Assembly: GCF_900110865.1 (NCBI RefSeq)
Contig: NZ_FOFD01000003.1
Coordinates: 248,001 to 312,000 of the forward strand
Direction: 5' to 3'
Source of the DNA: Natrinema salaciae
GTDB taxonomy: Archaea; Halobacteriota; Halobacteria; Halobacteriales; Natrialbaceae
Length of the DNA stretch: 64,000 nt
The notes under the pieces were generated by a model. That model saw only the letters and a program-made list of their open reading frames with translations, was not told the origin of the DNA and ran no database searches. The position numbers were made by a program, and so were the translations under genes. Shown here in pieces: positions 54,902 through 63,577 of the stretch; positions within the stretch are counted from its first letter, which is position 1; each line of letters begins with the position of its first letter.

Positions 54902-56811
54902 TGCTCGAACCTCCCACCGACGCGGTCCACGACGACGAAACTCGCGGCCGTGACGACCAACAGTACCGTTCCCATGGCGATCGCAGGGCCGGGACGGCGG
55001 CCGAGGTAGCGCTCGACGGCGACGGGCATGGTGTAGGTCTGGCTCCCGCTGGCCAAAATCACCGTCGAAGAGAACTCGCCGATCGAGATGGCGAAGGCGA
55101 ACGCCGCGCCGGCGACGATGCCGCTGGCTACCAGCGGGAGCGCCACGTCGCGCAGCGCGCGGTATCGAGTGGCCCCCAGCGCGCGTGCGGACTCGACCAT
55201 CGCCGGATCGAGCGTCGCGAGCAGCGGCGAGACGTTGCGCGTGACGAAGGGGTAGGCCGCGACGGCGTGGGCGGCGACGATCGCGACCGCGCCCGTCACC
55301 TGGAACCGCCAGCCGCCGGGCAGCGGGATTCCGAAGACCAGCCCTTGCAGGAGCCCGATGCCGAAGACGACTCCACTGACCGCCAGCGGGAGCATCGCCA
55401 GCGTGTCGACGATCGCGCCGCCCCAACCCGCACGAACCGTTACGACCGAGACGACGACCCCCATCGGCACGGCGACGGCCAACGTCGCGACCCCGAAGCC
55501 CAGCGAGTTCCGAATGGCGACCCACGGCAGGGTCTGGTAGGACGCACCTTCGAGCTGGCGCTCGAGCAGGAACGCGTAGTGGCGGGTCGTGAGCCCGTTC
55601 CCGTCGGTCACGCTCCCGACGACGAGGCTCGCCATCGGACCGACGAAGACGAGCAGGGCGACGACCCCGTAGCCGAGGATCGCCAGCCGCCGGGGTGACA
55701 GCGCCGTCCGAAGATCCGGAACGAGCGGCTCTCTCGAGGTGTCGGCGGCCCTGCGGGCCAGCCCGGACTGAGCGGACTCGTACCGGAGATAGACGTAGGT
55801 CAACCCGAGCGAGAGGATCGTCTCGAGGACGGCGAGCGCGGCGGCCTCGGAGTAGGCCAGTCGGCGGACGCGGTCGTAGATCCAGACCTCGACGGTCGCG
55901 AGCCGCAGGCCGCCCAGCGCGAGCACGATGGGGAATGTCATGAACGTGAAGATGAAGGTCAGCAGCGCGCCGGTCAGGACGGCCGGCAGGAGCTGCGGAA
56001 CGACCACGTCCCGAAACGCGCGCCGGGGGCTCGCCCCGAGACTGCGGGCGGTCTCGACGGTCCGCGCGTCGACGGACTCCCAGGCGGCGACGGTAACTCG
56101 CGCGACCAGCGGCGCGTTGTAGAACGCGTGGGCGACGATCACGATCGCGAGCGGGTTCCACTCGATGAACGGGTACGGCCCGAGTCCGACCAGTCCGAGC
56201 AGCCCGTTGAGCGTTCCCGTCCGCCCGAACATCGCGTAGAAGCCGACCGCGACCATGATTCCGGGGAGGACGAACGGGAGGATCGTCAGCGAGCGCAGCG
56301 TCCGCCGCCCCCGAAACTCGTAGGTCGCGAGGACGTACGCGGCGGGCAGTCCGAGCGCGACGCTCGCGACCGTCGAGAGGGTCGCCTGATACGCCGTGAA
56401 CCCGAACAGCCCCGTTCGAACCCCCGGCGTCTCGAGGCGCGGCCACGGAACCGGGAGGGACACGCTGGGGAGCGGCCGCTCGACCGAAACCGAGATCGAG
56501 ACGCCCGCGAGCCAGCCGGCGAGCGACTCGAGGTGCGTCCCCACCGCCAGCGGCTCCGCGAAGACGTCCGCGAGCGCGCCGACGTAGAACGGGTCGGTGA
56601 GGATCTCGCGGAAGACCGCGAGCGTCGCTCCGCCGTCGTCGACCACGGCGTCGACGAAGACGATGCCGACCGGCAGATAGAGCATGATGGCGAGGACGAC
56701 GGCCGTCGCGAGCGCCGTCAGCGAGAGCGCGCGCCGCTCGAGCCAGCGCCGCGCGGCGGCGGCCCGCCGTCGAATCCGGACCGAACGCCCGGACAGTCCC
56801 GGTCGAGACAC
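54898..56811 (-). CDS. ABC transporter permease, two fused halves (ThiP/FbpB type)
   Basis: 637 residues with about 12 membrane segments. Two BPD-type permease modules lie in tandem; each has an EAA-like loop: ETARSLGASPRRAFRDVVVPQL in the first and ESARALGATRYRALRDVALPL in the second, which contact the ATPase. The N-terminus is strongly basic (IRRRAAAARRWLERR). It forms an importer with the ATPase downstream and the binding protein 5 bases upstream. The fused architecture is typical of ThiP and FbpB, for thiamine or iron. Confidence 0.92.
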   Translation of the reverse strand: MSRPGLSGRSVRIRRRAAAARRWLERRALSLTALATAVVLAIMLYLPVGIVFVDAVVDDGGATLAVFREILTDPFYVGALADVFAEPLAVGTHLESLAGWLAGVSISVSVERPLPSVSLPVPWPRLETPGVRTGLFGFTAYQATLSTVASVALGLPAAYVLATYEFRGRRTLRSLTILPFVLPGIMVAVGFYAMFGRTGTLNGLLGLVGLGPYPFIEWNPLAIVIVAHAFYNAPLVARVTVAAWESVDARTVETARSLGASPRRAFRDVVVPQLLPAVLTGALLTFIFTFMTFPIVLALGGLRLATVEVWIYDRVRRLAYSEAAALAVLETILSLGLTYVYLRYESAQSGLARRAADTSREPLVPDLRTALSPRRLAILGYGVVALLVFVGPMASLVVGSVTDGNGLTTRHYAFLLERQLEGASYQTLPWVAIRNSLGFGVATLAVAVPMGVVVSVVTVRAGWGGAIVDTLAMLPLAVSGVVFGIGLLQGLVFGIPLPGGWRFQVTGAVAIVAAHAVAAYPFVTRNVSPLLATLDPAMVESARALGATRYRALRDVALPLVASGIVAGAAFAFAISIGEFSSTVILASGSQTYTMPVAVERYLGRRPGPAIAMGTVLLVVTAASFVVVDRVGGRFEQ

Positions 56812-56815
56812 GGGC

Positions 56816-57937
56816 CTACTGGCCGGCGAACTCGCGCGCCCAGTCGTCGACCCAGCCGTCGAGATTGCCTCGGAGGTCGTCGTAGCCGATCGTCACCGCC
56901 TCCGGCGGGACGTGTGCGTACCGGTCGAACTCCTCGCCGAGGTCGACGTGTTCCGACGCGACGGCCGGGAACTGGACGTTTCGCTGGGCGATCACGGCCT
57001 GTGCGTCGCTCGAGAGGGCGAAATCGAGGAACTCGTAGGCGAGGTCGACCTCGCTCGCGCGGTCGAAGATCCCCATTCCCTCCGGGTTCGCGTACCCCTG
57101 GTCGTTCGGGAACGCGACCTGGTGGCGGCGCATGTCGTAGCCGAACTCGTTTGCGAACACCTGATCGGTCGAGTAGGAGACCACCATCGGCCGTTCGCCG
57201 TTCATGTAGGCCCCGCTGTAGGAGTCGTCCCAGCTCTCGAGGACGCGAACGCCGTTGTCGTCGAGCTCGCGCCAGTAGTCGAGATAGCCGTCCTCGCCGT
57301 AGGCGTCGATCGTCCACAGCAGGAACGCCTGTCCCGGGTCCGACCGCTGGGCGTTCTGTGCGAGCAGCGCGTCCTCGTAGGCCGGCTCGGTCAGCTCGTC
57401 GAGCGTCTCGGGTTCGTCGACGACGCGCTCGTCGTAGACGAGACAGATGTAGCCGGTGTCGTACGCGAGGATGCGCCCGTGGGGATCGCCCATGTCGAGC
57501 CCGTCGCGGATCCGCCCGGCGTTGTCGATGCGATCGACGTTGAGTTCCCGAAAGAGACCGCCGTCGTCGAGGGTGTCGTCGACCCTGACGAGGTCGTCGA
57601 TGTTCGCCCCGAGATAGACGTCGGCCTCGAGCGCCGCGTTCTGCCGTTCGCGATCGATGTAGTCGTTGATGCCGTTTGTCGGAACGGTCCACGTCAGCTC
57701 GGCGTCCGGATACGCCTCCTCGAAGGCCTCCTTGAGCCACGGGCCGGCCGGGTTCTCGCCGTCGACCATCGACTCGTACGTCGCGATCCGAAGCTCCCCC
57801 TCGAGGTCCGGGTCTTCCGGTTCCGGATCGCCGTTTCCGTCCCCATCGGTTGACTCGTCTCCATCGCGCGTCAGACAGCCGGCGAGGCCGGCGACCACGC
57901 TCCCACCGACCGCACCGATATACGCCCGTCGTTTCAT
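56816..57937 (-). CDS. ABC transporter substrate-binding lipoprotein (thiamine/iron type)
   Basis: 373 residues. A short lipoprotein signal (RRAYIGAVGGSVVAGLAGC) has lipobox LAGC (Cys 21) and a double Arg at its start, suggesting Tat-dependent export. A disordered acidic tether (22-48) precedes the binding domain (LRIATYESMVDG ... ADVYLGANIDDLVRV ... VVSYSTDQVFANEF). The thiamine-binding protein family (TbpA) looks closest; Fe3+ cannot be excluded. No THI-box riboswitch was seen upstream. A TTAA-containing TATA-like box sits about 25 bases before the ATG. Confidence 0.88.
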   Translation of the reverse strand: MKRRAYIGAVGGSVVAGLAGCLTRDGDESTDGDGNGDPEPEDPDLEGELRIATYESMVDGENPAGPWLKEAFEEAYPDAELTWTVPTNGINDYIDRERQNAALEADVYLGANIDDLVRVDDTLDDGGLFRELNVDRIDNAGRIRDGLDMGDPHGRILAYDTGYICLVYDERVVDEPETLDELTEPAYEDALLAQNAQRSDPGQAFLLWTIDAYGEDGYLDYWRELDDNGVRVLESWDDSYSGAYMNGERPMVVSYSTDQVFANEFGYDMRRHQVAFPNDQGYANPEGMGIFDRASEVDLAYEFLDFALSSDAQAVIAQRNVQFPAVASEHVDLGEEFDRYAHVPPEAVTIGYDDLRGNLDGWVDDWAREFAGQ

Positions 57938-57961
57938 TACTCGGTGGTTGCACCGGGTAGT

Positions 57962-57968
57962 CTTAAGA
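57962..57968 (-). promoter_or_regulatory. TATA-like box of the ABC importer operon
   Basis: CTTAAGA lies 25-31 bases before ATG 57937 on the minus strand, the leaderless spacing. The three importer genes follow without gaps. Confidence 0.45.
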
Positions 57969-58050
57969 CCCGTGATCGGCGTCGGTCCGTTCCACGCCGG
58001 CGCGGCGGATCGAGCTAAAAGACTTTACCCGTCGACTGAGAGTCACCGCT

Positions 58051-59169
58051 GTGACAGGGAGTTCGTCCGGCCGCCCGAGCGCGAACAGACGCCGATACGT
58101 GCTCGCGGGAATCGTCGCCGCACTTGGAGTCGTGACGGGCGGTATCCTGCTCGACGTCCTCGGGACGATTCTCTTCGCGCTTACCGTCGCGTACGTCCTG
58201 CTGCCCGTTCAAGGCTGGTTCGTCAGGCGTGGGCTCTCTGAGTGGACGAGCACGCTCGCCGCGACGGTGATCGGGTTCGTGAGCGCGATCGCGGTCTTCG
58301 CCCCGATCGTCGTGGCGCTCTACTTCCGTATCGATTCGGTCGAAGAGACGATCGCGACCCTCCCGCGAGAGGTCTCGATCACGGTTTTCGAGGCGACGTA
58401 TCCGATCGAGGCGGGCGAGGTACAGGCGATGGCGACCGACTACATAAGCAGCGCTGCGACCACGTTCGCGCTCGCGCTACCGGTGCTCGCGATCAAGTTC
58501 GCGCTGTTCGTCGTCCTCCTGTTCGGACTCCTGCTCAAGGGTGACGAGGCCGGTCGGGCCGCCATCGCACCGATCCCGCACGGGTACCGGGACGTCGTCT
58601 ACGCGCTGACCCAGCGGGCGCGCGAGACGCTGTACGCGATCTACGTGCTGCAGGTCGCGACCTCGATCGCGACGCTGGCGATCGCCTATCCCCTGTTCTG
58701 GAGTCTCGGCTACGAGGCCGCCCTGACCCTCTCGATCGTCGCCGCCGTTCTGCAGTTCGTCCCGATCATCGGCCCCAGTATGCTCATCGCCCCGATCGCG
58801 CTCTATCACGTCGCCACCGGTGACCTCGCCGCGGCGACCCTGATCGGCGTGCTCGGACTCGTGCTCGTCGCCTGGCTCCCCGATATCGCCGTCCGGCCGC
58901 GGCTGTCGCGCCGATCCGCCGGATTACCCGGCAGCCTCTACTTCGTCGGCTTCACGGGCGGACTCTTCACGCTCGGCCCGATCGGCATCGTCGTCGGGCC
59001 GCTGCTCGTCGCGGTTTTCGTCGAAGCGGTCGACCTGCTCGCCGACGAGGTCAACACCGACGCCACGTTCTCGGAGATCATCGAACACGATCTCGAGGAG
59101 CCACCCGAGGAACCCGCCGACACGGAGACGACGTTCGAGGAATCGAACTCGACGGTCGCCGACGCCTGA
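58051..59169 (+). CDS. AI-2E family membrane protein
   Basis: 372 residues. Seven to eight membrane segments in the order typical of this family: VLAGIVAALGVVTGGILLDV, LFALTVAYVLLPV, LAATVIGFVSAIAVFAPIVVALY, LALPVLAIKFALFVVLLFGLLLK, and three later ones. A conserved tail region is GFTGGLFTLGPIGIVVGPLLVAVFVEAVDL. Family members have been linked to autoinducer export and Na+/H+ exchange; the substrate here is unknown. Start is GTG 58051 with a TATA-like sequence near 58020. The C-terminus is acidic and disordered. Confidence 0.88.
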   Translation: MTGSSSGRPSANRRRYVLAGIVAALGVVTGGILLDVLGTILFALTVAYVLLPVQGWFVRRGLSEWTSTLAATVIGFVSAIAVFAPIVVALYFRIDSVEETIATLPREVSITVFEATYPIEAGEVQAMATDYISSAATTFALALPVLAIKFALFVVLLFGLLLKGDEAGRAAIAPIPHGYRDVVYALTQRARETLYAIYVLQVATSIATLAIAYPLFWSLGYEAALTLSIVAAVLQFVPIIGPSMLIAPIALYHVATGDLAAATLIGVLGLVLVAWLPDIAVRPRLSRRSAGLPGSLYFVGFTGGLFTLGPIGIVVGPLLVAVFVEAVDLLADEVNTDATFSEIIEHDLEEPPEEPADTETTFEESNSTVADA

Positions 59170-59253
59170 TCGCGCTGGCGGTCCAGGCGGGGACGAGGGC
59201 GATCGACACCACTGACCACCGACACTTTTCCCCTCGCCCACCGTTCGTTCGGT

Positions 59254-59844
59254 ATGGTACGGAACAGCACGATCGTCAACGCGATCATCGGAGCCGTCGT
59301 CGGCGTCGTCCTCTCCGTGATTCCGTTCTCCACCGTGCTCGGCGGGGCCGTCGCGGGCTTTCTCGAGGGACCGGACGAGCGAGCGGGCGCGATCGTCGGC
59401 GCGCTGGCCGGGCTGATCACCTTCCTCCCGGTCGCAGGGGGGCTCCTCCTGCTGTTCGGATTCCTCGGGCTGGGGCTCGGGTTCGGTGTTCCCGCCGAGG
59501 GGATCGCCTTCGTGACGTTCCTGCTCGTCGCCTCGATCCCGTTTCTCCTCTTCTACTTCGTCGGCCCGTCGCTGCTCGGTGGGTATCTCGGCGCGTACCT
59601 CGCGCGCGAATACCCCGAGCGACGACGGCGGACGCGGGACACGATCGGATTCGACACGACGTCGGAGCACCCCTCCCGGACCGTCGAGACGGTGTCGACG
59701 CGAGACCGCGACCGCGATACGATGTCGAGCGGGGACCGCGACGTCCGCGACGATCGTTCCCCGCCGGGCGGGCTCGAGGGAGATGGCGACTCGGAGCGGG
59801 GCCAGGGCCGGGACCGGGAACGTGATCCCGAATCGAACCGCTGA
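59254..59844 (+). CDS. DUF5518-type small membrane protein, 196 aa
   Basis: Four hydrophobic helices in the first 120 residues (IVNAIIGAVVGVVLSVIPF; GAVAGFLEG with an adjacent GAIVGALAGLITFLPVAGG; LLLLFGFLGLGLGFGVP; VTFLLVASIPFLLFYFVGP), rich in Gly as in DUF5518. The C-terminal third is a hydrophilic Arg/Asp repeat region (RDRDRDTMSSGDRDVRDDR). Role unknown; it follows the AI-2E gene by 84 bases. Confidence 0.72.
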   Translation: MVRNSTIVNAIIGAVVGVVLSVIPFSTVLGGAVAGFLEGPDERAGAIVGALAGLITFLPVAGGLLLLFGFLGLGLGFGVPAEGIAFVTFLLVASIPFLLFYFVGPSLLGGYLGAYLAREYPERRRRTRDTIGFDTTSEHPSRTVETVSTRDRDRDTMSSGDRDVRDDRSPPGGLEGDGDSERGQGRDRERDPESNR

Positions 59845-59877
59845 CCGCCACCGAAACCGGCCGCCCCGGCGGTCGAG

Positions 59878-61182
59878 CTACTCGTATCTGAGCGCGTCGA
59901 TCGGGTCCGTCCGCGCCGCCCGCCAGGCCGGATACAGCCCGGCGAGAATCCCGACGAGCATCCCGACGGCGATCGCGAGCGCGACGTACTCGAGGGGATA
60001 GACCAGGGGGAGATCGATGTACTCCGCGCCGACGTAGCCGGCGACCAGCCCGAGGCCGGTCCCGAGGATCGCACCGACGACGCCGAGGATCACCGCCTCG
60101 GTCAGAAACAGCCCGAGGACGTCCCGGTTCTGCGCGCCGACGGCTTTCATGATCCCGATCTCGCGGGTTCGCTCGGTGACGCTGACGAGCATGATGTTCG
60201 CGATCCCGATCGATCCGACCAGCAGGGAGATGGCCGCGATGCCGACGATGAAGTTTCGCAGGAGATCCAGGACGTCCTGGAGCTGCTGGAGCAGCTCCGT
60301 ACTCGTCCGGAAGGTTACCGCGAGATCGTCGCCCAGCAGCTCGCTCGCGTCGGACGCGTCGCTCTCGAGGTACTCGGTCGCGCTCTCGCGAGCGGCGTCG
60401 ATGTCGGACTGGTCGGCCGACTCGGCCTCGACGACGATCGCGAGGAAGCGAGCGTCACTGTCTCCGCTCCCGTTGCCACCGCTCTCGTTGCTCCCCGCAC
60501 CGTCGTCGCCCCCGCCGATTCCCAGCCCGGAGGCTTGCTCCGTGTAGTAGGGGTCCGTCGGCACGTAGACCCGCGGCGAGGACTCGAACCCCTCGAACGG
60601 GCTCTGTCCCTCGCTCGTGTCGGTGATGCCGACCACCTCGAGCGTCGTGCGCTGGCCGCCGAGGATGGTCACCGTGAGCTCGTCGCCGACGGAGACGTTC
60701 TCCTCGAACTGGTTCGCCGCCGCGGGGTTGAGCACCGCCTCCCGTTCACCCATCTCGAACTGCCGTCCCTCGGCCAGCCGGTCCTCGCGGATGTACGACG
60801 GCCCCGATGCGATCAACCCGTTCCCCTGTGCTACCTGCTCCTCGCCGTTCGAGATCGCCTGCGTCTGGATCGTCGCGTACCCGTAGGCCGCTTCGACGTC
60901 CTCGAGATCCTCGACCGCTTCGAGGTCGTCCTGCGTGAAGACGGGCTGGGCACCTGCCAGCGGACCGCCCTCGGTGTCCGGCTCGGCGGCCCAGCCGTAG
61001 ACGTTGCGCTGGTCGTCGGGGCTGATGTCACCGATGATCCCCGCCTGCAGGCTGGCTCCCAGCGTGACGAACGCGATCACCGCCGCGATGCCGATGACGA
61101 TCCCCAGCGTCGTCAGGGCCGAGCGGAGCTTGTGACCGCGAATCGATCGCCACGCGAGCCGCAGGCTCTCGAGCGGGTTCAT
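59878..61182 (-). CDS. MacB-like ABC transporter permease
   Basis: 434 residues. N-terminal SLRLAWRSIRGHKLRSALTTLGIVIGIAAVIAFVTLG and a large extracellular MacB-type periplasmic core (about 50-305), then three C-terminal membrane segments (FIVGIAAISLLVGSIGIANIMLVSV; VLGLFLTEAVILGVVGAILG; VALAIAVGMLVGILAGLYPAWRAA). A Gly/Asp/Ser-rich linker is at 225-245. It works with the ATPase upstream, whose stop overlaps its ATG. Likely exports lipids, lipoproteins or peptides. Confidence 0.92.
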   Translation of the reverse strand: MNPLESLRLAWRSIRGHKLRSALTTLGIVIGIAAVIAFVTLGASLQAGIIGDISPDDQRNVYGWAAEPDTEGGPLAGAQPVFTQDDLEAVEDLEDVEAAYGYATIQTQAISNGEEQVAQGNGLIASGPSYIREDRLAEGRQFEMGEREAVLNPAAANQFEENVSVGDELTVTILGGQRTTLEVVGITDTSEGQSPFEGFESSPRVYVPTDPYYTEQASGLGIGGGDDGAGSNESGGNGSGDSDARFLAIVVEAESADQSDIDAARESATEYLESDASDASELLGDDLAVTFRTSTELLQQLQDVLDLLRNFIVGIAAISLLVGSIGIANIMLVSVTERTREIGIMKAVGAQNRDVLGLFLTEAVILGVVGAILGTGLGLVAGYVGAEYIDLPLVYPLEYVALAIAVGMLVGILAGLYPAWRAARTDPIDALRYE

Positions 61183-61931
61183 CGGGGATCGTCCCCCGTT
61201 TCCGTTTCCCGACCCGGCGTCGTCACGCCGTCGCTGCCGGCTCCGTCGAGTTCCTCGATCCGTTCGATCCGTCCGTCGAGCAGGTGGACGATCCGGTCCG
61301 CCCGCTCCGCGACGTGGCGCTCGTGCGTGACGACGAGCATCGTCGTTCCGGCCGCGTGAAACTCGTCGAAGAGATCCAGCACGTCGGCCTCGGTGTCGGT
61401 ATCGAGGTTCCCCGACGGCTCGTCGGCCAGCACGATCGCCGGGTCGTTGACCAGCGCCCGTGCGAGCGCGACCCGCTGGCGCTGCCCGCCCGACAGCTCG
61501 TTCGGCAGGTGGTCCGCCCGGTCGGCGAGACCCACCCGCTCGAGCAGGTCACGCGCCCGCTCCCGGCGCTCCGCACGGCCGACGTTCTGGAACAACTGGG
61601 GTAGCGCCACGTTCTCGAGGGCGTTCAGCCGCGGCATGAGGTTGAACGTCTGGAAGACGAAGCCGACCTCGGTGCCCCGGAGCCGGGTCCGTTCGCGATC
61701 CCCGAGATCGCCGATAGCCCGTCCGCCGACGACGACCTCGCCCGCCGTCGGCGTATCCAGACAGCCCACGAGGTTCATCAGCGTCGACTTCCCGGAGCCG
61801 CTCGGCCCCATGATCGCAGTGTAGGAGCCGCGGGGTACCTCGAGGGAGACGCCGTCGAGCGCGTGGACGGGCTCACCGATACGGTATGTCTTGCGGACGT
61901 TCGAGAGGGACACCGCCGTCTCCCGTGCCAT
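61179..61931 (-). CDS. LolD/MacB-type ABC transporter ATP-binding protein
   Basis: 250 residues. Walker A GPSGSGKSTLMN, Q-loop QTFNLMPRL, signature LSGGQRQRVALARAL, Walker B IVLADEPSGNLD, and the H-loop VVTHERHVAE. The Y-loop and SGNLD are characteristic of the LolD/MacB group. The stop overlaps the permease start (ATGA), so translation is coupled. The C-terminus is an acidic tail (GAGSDGVTTPGRETETGDD). Confidence 0.94.
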   Translation of the reverse strand: MARETAVSLSNVRKTYRIGEPVHALDGVSLEVPRGSYTAIMGPSGSGKSTLMNLVGCLDTPTAGEVVVGGRAIGDLGDRERTRLRGTEVGFVFQTFNLMPRLNALENVALPQLFQNVGRAERRERARDLLERVGLADRADHLPNELSGGQRQRVALARALVNDPAIVLADEPSGNLDTDTEADVLDLFDEFHAAGTTMLVVTHERHVAERADRIVHLLDGRIERIEELDGAGSDGVTTPGRETETGDDPR

Positions 61932-61993
61932 GCAGGGTCGTCCACGGACGATTCAAAAAAAGTTCGGCGCGACGGTTCCGAGCCGCTCGGCGG

Positions 61994-62302
61994 CTACCAC
62001 TCGCCGGCTGGTCCTTCCTGCACCGGCTCGGTGGCGGTCTTGTCGCCCCGAATGATCACGTACGCGATCAGGGCGACGACACCCACCGGAAACGCCACCA
62101 GCAGCAGTCCCCCGACGCCGAGTCCCCACGCGAGTTCGTTGTTCTCGCGCTTGGCGGCGTCTCTGTACACCCAGTACCCGGCACCCGCCGCGATCACCAG
62201 CCCGATGATGAATCCGACCACCGTCGCGATGAGAACCGTCGTCTGGTCGAGGCCGGCGGCTTCGCCGCCGGCCTGCAGCGGCAGGAGGGCGAACTGCAGC
62301 AT
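61994..62302 (-). CDS. Small two-span membrane protein, 102 aa
   Basis: Two clear membrane helices (TTVLIATVVGFIIGLVIAAGAGYWVY; NNELAWGLGVGGLLLVAFPVGVVALIAYVII) joined by a short RDAAKRE loop. The second helix has the pattern of small phospholipase-D-N-type membrane proteins. ATG 62302 has a strong GGAGG ribosome site 7-12 bases upstream, so this gene is Shine-Dalgarno led rather than leaderless. Function unknown. Confidence 0.72.
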   Translation of the reverse strand: MLQFALLPLQAGGEAAGLDQTTVLIATVVGFIIGLVIAAGAGYWVYRDAAKRENNELAWGLGVGGLLLVAFPVGVVALIAYVIIRGDKTATEPVQEGPAGEW

Positions 62303-62400
62303 CACGCTACCTCCTTCGAGCCGGGACTCGATCGGACGGCCGACCGCTGGTGCCGATCGGTAGCGCTGCGAGCGTCGGAACGCGAAGTAGTCTCGTCCAT
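62302..62400 (-). CDS. Possible 32-aa upstream open frame, coupled
   Basis: ATG 62400 to a TGA that overlaps the next ATG (TGATG). It would encode MDETTSRSDARSATDRHQRS plus 12 more residues and contains the ribosome site of the gene downstream. An AT-rich TATA candidate (62411-62424) lies upstream but is slightly too close for a leaderless start. Hypothesis only. Confidence 0.28.
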   Translation of the reverse strand: MDETTSRSDARSATDRHQRSAVRSSPGSKEVA

Positions 62401-62638
62401 AGTGTCACCCATAAATAATTATTGGCCAACACCTGCTATATTTCTTTCCCTCCCGGTCGTGGTCGTTCTTCCGGCTGTCGGCCGGGTAACGAACGGCCGA
62501 CAGCATCAGTCGGTCGCGCTCGCTGTTCAGCGGGCGGTCGCGGTGTTGGTGATGGACCGCCGATCGGCTCGAGGGTCCTCGTGACTGCCTATCGGACAAA
62601 CTATTTATGTGCTTACCTTAAATAATTGGATAATTAAC
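62303..62638. other. Divergent intergenic region
   Basis: Beyond the small upstream open frame it holds two AT-rich promoter patches: ATAAATAATTATT (62411-62423, minus side) and CTATTTATG (62601-62609, plus side, about 30 bases before GTG 62639). A perfect inverted repeat CTGTCGGCC / GGCCGACAG (62474-62482 and 62493-62501) lies between; it could be an operator. Confidence 0.45.
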
Positions 62639-63577
62639 GTGACTACCATCGATCTCTCCGGCGTGACCAAACGCTACGGCACCGAACGGGCGCTCGACGG
62701 GCTGGATCTCACCGTCGAACCGGGCGAGATATACGGCTTTCTCGGGCCCAACGGTGCCGGGAAGTCGACGACGATCAACCTCGTCCTCGATTTCATCCGC
62801 CCGACCGACGGCGAGGTGCGCGTCTTCGATCTGGACGCCCAGACCAACACGATCGAGATCCGCGACCGGACCGGGATCCTCCCGGAAGGAGTCAGCCTGT
62901 ACGACCGGCTGACCGGCCGCCAGCACGTCGAGTTCGCCATCGAATCGAAGGACGCCGACGACGACCCCGACGCCCTCCTCGAGCGCGTCGGTATCGCCGA
63001 CGCGGCCGAGAAGAAAGCCGGCGGCTACTCGAAGGGGATGGCTCAGCGGCTCATGCTCGCGACGGCGCTGGTCGGCGAACCGGATCTGCTGATCCTCGAC
63101 GAACCCTCGACGGGGCTCGATCCGAACGGCGCCCGCGAGATGCGCGAGATCATCCGCGAGGAGAACGCCCGCGGCGCGACCGTCTTCTTCTCCTCGCACG
63201 TGCTCGGCCAGGTCGAGGCCGTCTGCGACCGCGTCGGCATCCTCCGGGACGGCGACCTGATCGCCGAGGATACCGTCGACGGGCTACGCGACTCGATGCC
63301 GAACCAGACGCGACTCCGCGTGACGCTCGATCGGATCCCCGACGACTCGTCGGCCGCGCTCGCGGGAATCGAATCGATCGCGGGCGTCTCGTCGGTGACG
63401 CCCGAGGGACGGACCCTCGTCGTCGCCTGCGAGGACCACGCCAAAACGACGGTGTTGCGGACGATCGAGGAGTACGACGTGTCCATCGAGGACTTCGAGA
63501 CCGACGAGTCCTCGCTCGAGGACCTGTTCGTGGCGTACACCTCCGATACCGGCGGTAGCGCGGGGGTAGTACGATGA
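62639..63577 (+). CDS. ABC-2 transporter ATP-binding protein
   Basis: 312 residues. Walker A GPNGAGKSTTINL, Q-loop LPEGVSLYDRL, signature YSKGMAQRLMLATAL, Walker B LLILDEPSTGLDP, and H-loop FSSHVLGQVEAV. The C-terminal 100 residues (about 210-312) form the extension of the DrrA/NatA group. I chose GTG 62639 because a TATA-like box ends 30 bases before; an in-frame TTG lies ten codons upstream. It overlaps the permease start by ATGA. Confidence 0.93.
   Translation: MTTIDLSGVTKRYGTERALDGLDLTVEPGEIYGFLGPNGAGKSTTINLVLDFIRPTDGEVRVFDLDAQTNTIEIRDRTGILPEGVSLYDRLTGRQHVEFAIESKDADDDPDALLERVGIADAAEKKAGGYSKGMAQRLMLATALVGEPDLLILDEPSTGLDPNGAREMREIIREENARGATVFFSSHVLGQVEAVCDRVGILRDGDLIAEDTVDGLRDSMPNQTRLRVTLDRIPDDSSAALAGIESIAGVSSVTPEGRTLVVACEDHAKTTVLRTIEEYDVSIEDFETDESSLEDLFVAYTSDTGGSAGVVR

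Noticed and set aside
57938-58050. THI-box (TPP) riboswitch before the thiamine-type importer
   Set aside because: No CUGAGA core or ACCUGA partner could be found; the TATA box is at leaderless distance, leaving no room for a leader RNA.
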